Virus record (IMG/VR): IMGVR_UViG_3300011113_000571
Coordinates: 1-20,785 of that record
From: a virus
Direction: 5' to 3' (one strand)
Length of the DNA: 20,785 nucleotides
In this document: one piece after another, positions 1 through 5,991 of the stretch
Numbering within the stretch: position 1 is the stretch's first letter
Layout of the letters: each line of letters starts with the position of its first letter
The notes under the pieces: model-generated
Database searches by the model: none
The model's input: the letters and a program-made list of their open reading frames with translations, nothing else
Told to the model about the DNA's origin: nothing
Program-made: the position numbers and the translations under genes

Positions 1-368
<368 letters not shown>

Positions 369-390
369 TATAATATCTAAAGTTCAAATG

Positions 391-417
391 GGGAGTCTTC
401 GGACTCCCTTTCTTTTT
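391..417 (+). terminator. Intrinsic terminator after psbA
   Basis: A perfect 7-bp stem GGGAGTC/GACTCCC (391-397 with 402-408) is capped by a UUCG tetraloop closed by C-G, one of the most stable RNA loops. The T-rich run TTCTTTTT follows. It lies 22 bases after the psbA stop and just before the psbD ribosome site, so psbA transcripts should end here or read through at a set level. Confidence 0.9.
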
Positions 418-418
418 C

Positions 419-423
419 GGAGG
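419..423 (+). promoter_or_regulatory. Strong Shine-Dalgarno of psbD
   Basis: GGAGG sits 6 bases before the psbD ATG, directly after the T-tract of the upstream terminator. It supports the chosen D2 start at 430. Confidence 0.85.
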
Positions 424-429
424 AAATAA

Positions 430-1491
430 ATGGTATCGTCTACACTTTCAAAACCTATTCAACAACGGGGGTGGTTTGATGTCTTGGATGATTGGCTTAA
501 GAGAGACCGTTTCGTTTTTGTTGGCTGGTCTGGACTTCTTCTTTTTCCCACAGCTTATCTTGCTCTTGGTGGTTGGCTTACTGGGACAACTTTCGTTACG
601 AGTTGGTACACTCATGGCCTTGCATCCTCCTATCTTGAGGGTGCAAACTTTCTTACTGCGGCAGTTAGTACTCCAGCAGATTCTATGGGTCATTCTCTTC
701 TTCTTCTCTGGGGTCCTGAGGCTCAGGGAGATTTCGTCCGCTGGGTCCAACTTGGGGGACTCTGGACTTTTGTGGCGCTCCACGGATCTTTCGCTTTGAT
801 TGGATTCATGCTTCGCCAGTTTGAGATTGCTCGCCTGGTGGGTATTCGTCCTTATAATGCAATCGCATTTTCTGGTCCTATCGCTGTATTCGTCAGCGTG
901 TTCCTGATGTATCCTCTGGGACAATCCAGTTGGTTCTTCGCACCTTCCTTTGGTGTTGCTGCTATCTTCAGGTTCCTTCTGTTCCTTCAGGGTTTCCACA
1001 ACTGGACGCTCAATCCCTTCCATATGATGGGAGTTGCTGGTATACTAGGTGGAGCATTGCTCTGTGCGATTCATGGGGCAACTGTAGAAAACACTCTATT
1101 TGAAGATAGTGACCAAGCAAACACTTTCAAGGCATTTGAACCAACTCAGGAAGAGGAGACCTATTCGATGGTTACTGCCAATCGGTATTGGTCGCAAATC
1201 TTTGGTATTGCGTTTAGTAATAAGCGTTGGCTTCATTTCTTTATGCTGTTTGTTCCTGTCATGGGTCTCTGGACTTCTTCTATTGGTATTATTGGTCTCG
1301 CTTTGAATTTGAGGGCTTATGATTTTGTAAGTCAAGAGATTCGTGCTGCTGAAGATCCCGAATTTGAGACGTTCTATACAAAGAATATATTATTAAACGA
1401 AGGCTTACGTGCCTGGATGGCTCCTGTGGATCAGATTCATGAGAATTTTGTCTTTCCTGATGAGGTTCTACCGAGAGGCAACGCACTCTAA
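430..1491 (+). CDS. psbD: Photosystem II D2 protein
   Basis: Full-length D2 (353 residues; the family is usually 352), the second reaction-centre subunit of photosystem II. It begins [21 protein letters not shown] and ends [14 protein letters not shown], both typical of D2. With a one-residue offset the redox-active tyrosine YD is Tyr161, its hydrogen-bond partner is His190, and the P680 chlorophyll ligand is His198 within [10 protein letters not shown]. Five hydrophobic membrane spans are evident. The protein appears intact and functional. It lies 61 bases after psbA, separated by a terminator, and has its own strong ribosome site. Phage psbD is known from many T4-like cyanophages and would keep photosystem II working during infection together with psbA. 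Base composition looks richer in GC than downstream genes, consistent with cyanobacterial origin. Confidence 0.98.
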   Translation: MVSSTLSKPIQQRGWFDVLDDWLKRDRFVFVGWSGLLLFPTAYLALGGWLTGTTFVTSWYTHGLASSYLEGANFLTAAVSTPADSMGHSLLLLWGPEAQGDFVRWVQLGGLWTFVALHGSFALIGFMLRQFEIARLVGIRPYNAIAFSGPIAVFVSVFLMYPLGQSSWFFAPSFGVAAIFRFLLFLQGFHNWTLNPFHMMGVAGILGGALLCAIHGATVENTLFEDSDQANTFKAFEPTQEEETYSMVTANRYWSQIFGIAFSNKRWLHFFMLFVPVMGLWTSSIGIIGLALNLRAYDFVSQEIRAAEDPEFETFYTKNILLNEGLRAWMAPVDQIHENFVFPDEVLPRGNAL

Positions 1492-1499
1492 AATAAATA
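1492..1499 (+). promoter_or_regulatory. NATAAATA late-promoter-like match
   Basis: AATAAATA matches the T4-like late promoter consensus NATAAATA. It lies immediately after the psbD stop and only two bases before a terminator hairpin, so any transcript would start inside that hairpin. It may be a chance match in an AT-rich gap. Confidence 0.25.
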
Positions 1500-1500
1500 A

Positions 1501-1525
1501 GGGAGTTCTAAGAACTCCTTTTTTT
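1501..1525 (+). terminator. Intrinsic terminator after psbD
   Basis: An inverted repeat GGAGTTC/GAACTCC (1502-1508 with 1512-1518) has a 3-base loop and is followed by seven T residues (1519-1525). It starts 10 bases after the psbD stop and isolates the photosystem genes from the metabolic cassette. Confidence 0.92.
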
Positions 1526-1600
1526 ATGTTCTTTATGCTTATCTCATTCATAGCATTTGGTATCTTTATGTTTCTGCTGTCCGTTTTTCAAGATATATAA
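1526..1600 (+). CDS. Possible tiny single-span membrane peptide
   Basis: A 24-residue ORF starts at the ATG touching the T-tract of the psbD terminator and stops 15 bases before the next gene. The peptide is almost wholly hydrophobic (begins MFFMLISFIAFG, ends SVFQDI), as expected for one membrane helix, and contains four methionines. Small one-helix subunits are common in photosystems, but I cannot match this peptide to a named one. Against it, there is no Shine-Dalgarno, and the only upstream sequence is the terminator. It may be a chance ORF in T-rich DNA. Confidence 0.25.
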   Translation: MFFMLISFIAFGIFMFLLSVFQDI

Positions 1601-1615
1601 GGTAAACTCTTTTTT

Positions 1616-2323
1616 ATGGCTTACGATACAGTTTTCATATCCGATGTCCATTTGGGTACAAATAGGTGTGATGCTCAAAGATTTCTTCAATTCCTCAAAG
1701 AACTTAAAACAAAGAAGTTAGTTTTAGTAGGTGATATTATTGATATTGCCTGTATGGAAAAATATGGCACAAAATGGAAGTCAATACATACTGAGTGTCT
1801 TCACCAAATCTTAAACTTAGCAAAGAAAGGAACAGAAGTCGTTTATATTCTTGGTAATCACGAAGGGCAGATTCGTCGTTACGCAAACTTTGAACACAAG
1901 AACTTTCAGATGGTGAATGAATACACACATAAAGATTCAAAAGGAAATAAGTTTCTTTGTATTCACGGGGATAAGTATTCAGAGTATTCTTCTGGTTCTT
2001 GGAAACAACTGATGTTTAATATGGGTTATGAGTTGATTACCCCATTGAGTATGTTTCTGGAAAGATTCTTTCGGTTCTCTTTGGTTTATGCCTTGAAGAA
2101 TACTGTTCGTGGAAAAGACTATATTAATCGTTATGAAACTGATATTGCTTCATATTGTATTCAGAGGGATAAGAAGTATGATGGTGTGATTTGCGGACAC
2201 ATTCATCACGGCAACATTCGTAACTTTGGAAAACTGACTTATATGTGCTGTGGAGACTGGTGTGATACTTGCTCTGCGATTGTAGAAAAAAATGGTATGT
2301 ATGCCCTTGAAAAATATAAATGA
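1616..2323 (+). CDS. Calcineurin-like metallophosphoesterase (LpxH-type)
   Basis: A 235-residue metallophosphoesterase, close in layout to the UDP-2,3-diacylglucosamine hydrolase (LpxH/COG2908) group. All dimetal-site motifs are present in order: SDVHLG (Asp10, His12), GDIID (Asp40), GNHE (Asn81, His82), IHGD (His117) and GHIHHG (His195, His197). The residues needed for catalysis therefore look intact. LpxH makes lipid X in lipid A synthesis. Whether this phage copy acts on that substrate or on another phosphodiester cannot be told from sequence. The ribosome site is weak (AAGG about 12 bases upstream). A small ORF starts at an ATGA overlap with its stop codon. Confidence 0.85.
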   Translation: MAYDTVFISDVHLGTNRCDAQRFLQFLKELKTKKLVLVGDIIDIACMEKYGTKWKSIHTECLHQILNLAKKGTEVVYILGNHEGQIRRYANFEHKNFQMVNEYTHKDSKGNKFLCIHGDKYSEYSSGSWKQLMFNMGYELITPLSMFLERFFRFSLVYALKNTVRGKDYINRYETDIASYCIQRDKKYDGVICGHIHHGNIRNFGKLTYMCCGDWCDTCSAIVEKNGMYALEKYK

Positions 2324-2466
2324 TTAGTTCAGAAACACCATATAAATTAGCAGAAATAATTAGAGACACTTGGCCACAACTTTACAGAAAACCACAACCA
2401 TCTTATAATAGTCAAAAGACATTGAATAATGAACAAGAAAAAGATAACAGTATTAGGTGCTGGTAA
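2320..2466 (+). CDS. Small unknown protein (48 residues)
   Basis: The ORF begins with an ATGA overlap of the metallophosphoesterase stop and ends 38 bases inside the halogenase gene in another frame. The first 30 residues (YKLAEIIRDTW then PQLYRKPQPSYN) have a natural mix of charged, aromatic and proline residues. The start arrangement is typical of coupled phage genes. There is no clear Shine-Dalgarno, and the region also holds a good promoter for the halogenase, so its bases may serve both purposes. No family was recognised. Confidence 0.45.
   Translation: MISSETPYKLAEIIRDTWPQLYRKPQPSYNSQKTLNNEQEKDNSIRCW
2381..2409 (+). promoter_or_regulatory. Sigma70-type promoter for the halogenase gene
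   Basis: TTTACA (2381-2386), a 17-base spacer and a consensus TATAAT (2404-2409) precede the halogenase ATG by 19 bases. A start point near 2416 would leave a leader of only about 13 bases with no Shine-Dalgarno. The same hexamers and spacing recur at 3543 and 13944. Confidence 0.75.
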
Positions 2467-3559
2467 TGCTGGATGTATTACAGCACTTAGTTATGTTTGG
2501 TTCAATAAAAGATATGATGATGTAGATGTAGAAGTCGAATTGATTTATGATCCAAGTGTATCTTCTGAAGTTGTTGGGCAAGCAACATTAATCGATCATC
2601 CACATTTGTTGTGGAGAACAATCGGATTTGATTGGTATAATAATAATATTCACGCCACATTTAAGAGTGGTATTTTATATGAAGGATGGGGTAAAGAACA
2701 CGATAAGTGGTTTCATCCTTTCCCTGCAGGATCTATGGCAATGCATTACTGCCCTTGGGTAATGCAAAAGGCAGTTTTAGAATCAGGGCAATTCAAAGTT
2801 ATTGAAGATAACATTGAAGATTATGATAGTATTGATTCCGATTTTATCTTTGATTGTCGCGGAAAACCAAATGATTTCTCCGATTATGATGTTCTAGATC
2901 ATCCAGTAAACTCTGTAGTTCTAGGACAACCTAATTGGGATACCTCAAATGAATACTGGAGTCGCCATGTAGCAACTCCAGATGGGTGGACATTTGTAAT
3001 TCCAACTAGAGCATCTTCCCCATCCAATAATTATTGTGTTGGATATTGCTACAACAAAAATATCACAACAAAAGAAGAGGCAGAAAAAAACTTTTCTAAT
3101 ATGTTTGATGTGAATATAAAGAAGCACATTGAATTTAAAAATTACATTACAAAGAATCCTATTATTAATGATAGGGTTATCTTGAACGGTAATCGTTTGT
3201 TTTTTCTTGAACCATTAGAATCATCGTCATCACACACGTATCTGCAGTGGGCATTGATGACTCAAGACTATGTTATGGGACAAGATATCAATCCATCAAA
3301 TAAAATTTTGGAGTATATTAAACAGACCCATAACTTTATCTTATGGCATTATCAAGCAGGATCAAAATATGAAACTCCTTTTTGGGATTATGCAAAACAG
3401 TTTTCTTTTGAAGATTCTTATTTTGATGATGTTTTGAGATATGTAAATGAATATCCTGACAAGGTTCTACCAACTCTTACAGATCTCACATATTCTCAGT
3501 GGGGTGCTTACAGCGTAAAGAATTGGTCTGATGGAATGTCTCTTTACAGATCATTATAA
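2429..3559 (+). CDS. Tryptophan halogenase-like flavoprotein
   Basis: A 376-residue protein of the flavin-dependent tryptophan halogenase family, which uses FADH2, O2 and chloride or bromide to halogenate an aromatic substrate. The N-terminal GAGNAG dinucleotide-binding loop (residues 10-15) is present. ATFKSG contains a lysine at position 79, the same position and context as the catalytic lysine of PrnA and RebH. EPLESSSSH (from residue 261) matches the EPLEST segment near the active site. The WxWxIP signature is altered to WTFVIP (187-192), with Phe for the second Trp. At 376 residues it is clearly shorter than characterised enzymes (about 500-540). Such genes are known in cyanophages, but no substrate has been assigned that I know of. 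Its start rests on the ATG 19 bases after a sigma70-type promoter; no ribosome site is visible. Confidence 0.85.
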   Translation: MNKKKITVLGAGNAGCITALSYVWFNKRYDDVDVEVELIYDPSVSSEVVGQATLIDHPHLLWRTIGFDWYNNNIHATFKSGILYEGWGKEHDKWFHPFPAGSMAMHYCPWVMQKAVLESGQFKVIEDNIEDYDSIDSDFIFDCRGKPNDFSDYDVLDHPVNSVVLGQPNWDTSNEYWSRHVATPDGWTFVIPTRASSPSNNYCVGYCYNKNITTKEEAEKNFSNMFDVNIKKHIEFKNYITKNPIINDRVILNGNRLFFLEPLESSSSHTYLQWALMTQDYVMGQDINPSNKILEYIKQTHNFILWHYQAGSKYETPFWDYAKQFSFEDSYFDDVLRYVNEYPDKVLPTLTDLTYSQWGAYSVKNWSDGMSLYRSL

Positions 3560-3571
3560 TTATCTTATAAT
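3543..3571 (+). promoter_or_regulatory. Sigma70-type promoter for the small-gene cluster
   Basis: TTTACA (3543-3548), a 17-base spacer and TATAAT (3566-3571) overlap the halogenase 3' end. The next ATG is at 3592, giving a leader of about 14 bases. The hexamers and spacing are identical to those at 2381 and 13944. Confidence 0.75.
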
Positions 3572-3591
3572 AATAAAAAAGCAATGATAAA

Positions 3592-3870
3592 ATGACAGAA
3601 GGAACTCCTGGAATGCTAGGGCAACTTGCAATTGCTCTTCAAAAACTTGGATGGGATCAAGCAGATGAACTAGAAGTTAATATTGGTGGAGTTGCAGTAA
3701 CAGGAACAGCAACTCATCCTGATGCAAATCCAAAGTGGGCAAAACCTTTTGGATCAGTTTCTTATCAGAATGATGCGTTTATTGTTATCAAAAATGCAAG
3801 TCGCAATCCAGTTATTCCCTCTCAACCAAACCCCGAATTAAAACAACATCATGAACAAGTACAGCACTGA
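3592..3870 (+). CDS. Unknown protein (92 residues)
   Basis: First gene behind the 3543 promoter. The protein has an amphipathic N-terminal half (MLGQLAIALQKLGWDQADEL), then a short beta-like stretch (LEVNIGGVAVTG) and a proline-, glutamine- and histidine-rich tail (NPVIPSQPNPELKQHH). No enzyme motif, membrane span or signal peptide is visible. Its 3' end overlaps the next gene by 20 bases. Small conserved proteins of this sort are common in cyanomyoviruses. I do not recognise a family. Confidence 0.75.
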   Translation: MTEGTPGMLGQLAIALQKLGWDQADELEVNIGGVAVTGTATHPDANPKWAKPFGSVSYQNDAFIVIKNASRNPVIPSQPNPELKQHHEQVQH

Positions 3871-4150
3871 AGAATATTTTTCCGTCCTTGATAAAAAAAC
3901 AGGAAGGAAACTTTTAGATTGTGGTGAAGAAGCAGATGCTCTTGCAATGGTTGCTTTTGATCCACAGAACCGAACTTATACTCGCAATAAATTTTTGATG
4001 GGTGAAGTCATTGATGTTCACGTTCCTAAAGCATTACCAACAAATGAAATTGTGGTAAATATGGATGGTGGTGTTGGTGGTTCTTGGGAGGTTAAAGAAC
4101 TTCCTCAGATCAAACTTCCAGAAGGTCAGCAAGAACCTGTGCGAATATGA
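3851..4150 (+). CDS. Unknown protein (99 residues)
   Basis: The ORF begins 20 bases before the stop of the upstream gene and ends in an ATGA overlap with the next, so the three form one coupled transcription unit. The protein opens with STEEYFSVLDKKTGRKLLDCGEEADALAMVAFDP, a strand-helix mix suggesting a small soluble domain. It ends with a proline- and glutamate-rich tail. No recognised family or catalytic motif. Confidence 0.7.
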   Translation: MNKYSTEEYFSVLDKKTGRKLLDCGEEADALAMVAFDPQNRTYTRNKFLMGEVIDVHVPKALPTNEIVVNMDGGVGGSWEVKELPQIKLPEGQQEPVRI

Positions 4151-4356
4151 ACCCCAGAAAACATAAACAAGCAGAAAACCAAAAAAATAAAAGACATAAA
4201 GAAGTGTTTACTCCAGAAGGGTATATTAATGATCCTCCAGGATCCAAATGTCCTCATTGTGGTGAAGAACATAAAGTTTGTTCTTACATAGATAGTCTTG
4301 CCCGTGCTTGGGGAAGGCAAGCTTGTGCTTATAAACATAATAATGTGAGAAAATAA
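4147..4356 (+). CDS. Small basic protein with a zinc-ribbon-like cysteine set
   Basis: A 69-residue protein whose first 20 residues are strongly basic (KHKQAENQKNKRHKE). CPHCGEEHKVC places Cys35, Cys38 and Cys45, and a fourth cysteine is at 60. This resembles a small zinc-binding fold with nucleic acid affinity, although the spacing of the last cysteine is irregular. It starts at an ATGA overlap with the upstream gene and ends two bases before the oxygenase ATG, so it is very likely co-translated with both. Function unknown. Confidence 0.65.
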   Translation: MNPRKHKQAENQKNKRHKEVFTPEGYINDPPGSKCPHCGEEHKVCSYIDSLARAWGRQACAYKHNNVRK

Positions 4357-4357
4357 T

Positions 4358-5017
4358 ATGGAAAAGAATGATACAAATAGTTATGATAACTTACTTGCAA
4401 AGACAGATCTTAAAATTTTAAACTCTGACATTAGTGATGATTTCATTGGAGTTTTTGATACCAATTATGATGGTACAGAGTTAGTTCATCTATTTGAAAA
4501 TTTGAAGAAATCAAATATAGGATTTACTCGAAATTCAAAAACCTTAGATAAACCATCTTTGCATCTCGAAGATGATGTTATATGGATGGCCGTGAATCAT
4601 GAAAAAGAAGATTCCTTTAATATGTCATTATCAATGAGTGTGATGACTAAGTATAATGAATTAACTGCTTTATGCTATAACGAATATGCCAAAAAGTTTG
4701 GATATTTGCATCATGTTCGAGGGCATCAATATACTGTAAATCTTCAAAGAACTCAACCTGGGGAAGGATATCACGTTTGGCACTCTGAAGTTGAGGCTTT
4801 ACAATATACAACTCGTTACCTGGCAACTATGGTGTATTTAAATACTGTGATCGAAGGTGGTGAAACAGAATTTAAATATCAACATCGTAGAGTTCAACCA
4901 AAAAATGGCAGAGTAGTTATTTGGCCAGCGCAATGGACTCATACACATCGAGGAAATCCACCACTTAAAGGTAATAAGTATATTGCAACAAGTTGGATTC
5001 ACTATACAAGTATTTGA
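4358..5017 (+). CDS. 2-oxoglutarate/Fe(II)-dependent oxygenase, prolyl-4-hydroxylase type
   Basis: A 219-residue member of the P4H-like dioxygenases, which hydroxylate a side chain or small molecule using O2 and 2-oxoglutarate. The double-stranded beta-helix core spans about residues 120-215. The iron triad appears as His142-Ser-Glu144 (HxE in place of the usual HxD) and a distal histidine in WTHTHRG (His195 or His197). The 2-oxoglutarate-binding basic residue is probably Lys207 in GNKY. YLNTVIEGGETEF is the typical strand between the two metal motifs. Cyanophage genomes often carry several such enzymes of unknown substrate. It closes the small-gene cluster started at 3592. The next genes are structural and have their own late promoters. 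Confidence 0.85.
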   Translation: MEKNDTNSYDNLLAKTDLKILNSDISDDFIGVFDTNYDGTELVHLFENLKKSNIGFTRNSKTLDKPSLHLEDDVIWMAVNHEKEDSFNMSLSMSVMTKYNELTALCYNEYAKKFGYLHHVRGHQYTVNLQRTQPGEGYHVWHSEVEALQYTTRYLATMVYLNTVIEGGETEFKYQHRRVQPKNGRVVIWPAQWTHTHRGNPPLKGNKYIATSWIHYTSI

Positions 5018-5023
5018 TAAATA
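5016..5023 (+). promoter_or_regulatory. Late promoter match (distal copy)
   Basis: GATAAATA matches the T4-like late consensus NATAAATA. It overlaps the stop codon of the oxygenase and lies 52 bases before the first structural gene. Confidence 0.5.
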
Positions 5024-5041
5024 TACGCCATTATTAAAATA

Positions 5042-5049
5042 GATAAATA
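5042..5049 (+). promoter_or_regulatory. Late promoter match (proximal copy)
   Basis: A second GATAAATA, 26 bases after the first and 26 bases before the ATG at 5076. Two copies in a 60-base gap favour a real gp55-type late promoter for the structural block. Confidence 0.65.
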
Positions 5050-5075
5050 ATTAAAATTCATTCTATCTTGAATTA

Positions 5076-5615
5076 ATGGCGACAATCTTCAAGCCAAAAA
5101 GAAGTCGAAATGTTGGTGCTATTCCAACACTTGCTCAACTGGCTGATGGTGAAATAGCCGTAAATATACCCGATCAGTTAATCTATATTCGTGATGGTGG
5201 TGATATTAAAATCATCGCTCAAGCGCCAACGGGTAACACCGCAAAATGGATTAACATTAATCATTTAACAGGTGGTGGTGGCGGTGGCACCGTTGGTGTT
5301 ATTGTCCAAAGAAGATATTATGTAGATTGTAGAACCGAAGGTGTAAACCTTATTCTTCCATCTACTGCTTTATCTGTTGGAGATAGTATTGAACTTGCTG
5401 ATCCTTATTATTCTTGGGGAATCAATCGAGTTAAAGTTGACGTTTCTGGTACTCCCGCATATACCGCTAGTTCAGGAACTGGTGGAACTTTAAGTGGAGA
5501 TAATCCTTTTAAAGATCAACTTGGAAATCTTGTTGATGGACCATTATTTTTGGATATCTCGGGAGCAAGAGTTTCGTTTATGTGGACTGGAAGTCACTGG
5601 GGGATAGTTTCATAA
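5076..5615 (+). CDS. Virion structural protein with phage-fibre N-terminal domain
   Basis: A 179-residue protein. Residues 1-50 (ATIFKPKRS, PTLAQLADGEIAVNIPD, LIYIRDGGDI) form the short N-terminal domain found on many phage fibres and tropism determinants (LxxGExxVN followed by a D/G turn), usually for attachment to the baseplate or another fibre. A glycine-rich linker (residues 66-72) follows. The C-terminal half (VNLILPSTALSVGDSIELAD ending MWTGSHWGIVS) has the same design as most of the protein at 9388, so the two share a domain. No ribosome site is obvious. Two late promoter matches lie in the upstream gap. The next gene begins one base after the stop. Probably part of the distal tail or fibre. 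Confidence 0.75.
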   Translation: MATIFKPKRSRNVGAIPTLAQLADGEIAVNIPDQLIYIRDGGDIKIIAQAPTGNTAKWININHLTGGGGGGTVGVIVQRRYYVDCRTEGVNLILPSTALSVGDSIELADPYYSWGINRVKVDVSGTPAYTASSGTGGTLSGDNPFKDQLGNLVDGPLFLDISGARVSFMWTGSHWGIVS

Positions 5616-5616
5616 A

Positions 5617-5982
5617 ATGGCACTCACACTTAGCGGGGCTATCATTGGCCCATATTCAGATTCAAATGGGTATTATGTTTATGCTCTAAGGCGTGATGAA
5701 AATCATATGCTTTGGTTGACCAAAGTAAGCGCAGCATCAACAACTGATACTCAGATAGATATTAATTATCGAAAAGATGGAAGTCAAATTCCTGAAGTTG
5801 CGGATTATCAAGATTATGTTATAGAGACAACGGAGCAGAAATCTTTAACGAATCATCCGCAAGATAAATACCAACAGATAAGATTTGATCGAAGAAATGT
5901 GAACTATTATGTTGATGATGATGGATATCTCGTTCTCCAATTGAACGGAACCTACGATTACACCACCATAGGACCAAAATAG
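5617..5982 (+). CDS. Unknown virion-associated protein (121 residues)
   Basis: A 121-residue protein with alternating hydrophobic and aromatic residues (GYYVYALRRDENHMLWLTKV, YYVDDDGYLVLQLNGTY), suggesting a small beta-sandwich. It is rich in Tyr and Asp and has no cysteine. It starts one base after the stop of the preceding fibre-like gene and ends 9 bases before the large fibre gene. It is therefore most simply a structural or fibre-assembly protein. No family recognised. Confidence 0.7.
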   Translation: MALTLSGAIIGPYSDSNGYYVYALRRDENHMLWLTKVSAASTTDTQIDINYRKDGSQIPEVADYQDYVIETTEQKSLTNHPQDKYQQIRFDRRNVNYYVDDDGYLVLQLNGTYDYTTIGPK

Positions 5983-5991
5983 GAAGAAACA

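Noticed and set aside
369-374. TATAAT directly after psbA as a psbD promoter
   Set aside because: No -35 at 16-18 bases; transcripts would start just before the psbA terminator hairpin.
448-1023. Long minus-strand ORF opposite psbD
   Set aside because: It is antisense to a fully conserved D2 gene, has no ribosome site, and its composition (Ser, Lys, Glu, Arg) follows from the reverse reading of psbD codons.
4126-4338. Minus-strand ORF opposite the zinc-ribbon-like gene
   Set aside because: Shadow of a coupled plus-strand gene with ATGA start; no promoter or ribosome site on the minus strand.
5863-5870. GATAAATA late-promoter match within the 5617 gene
   Set aside because: It lies well inside coding sequence about 120 bases before the next start. 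It could be real, but chance is as likely in AT-rich DNA.
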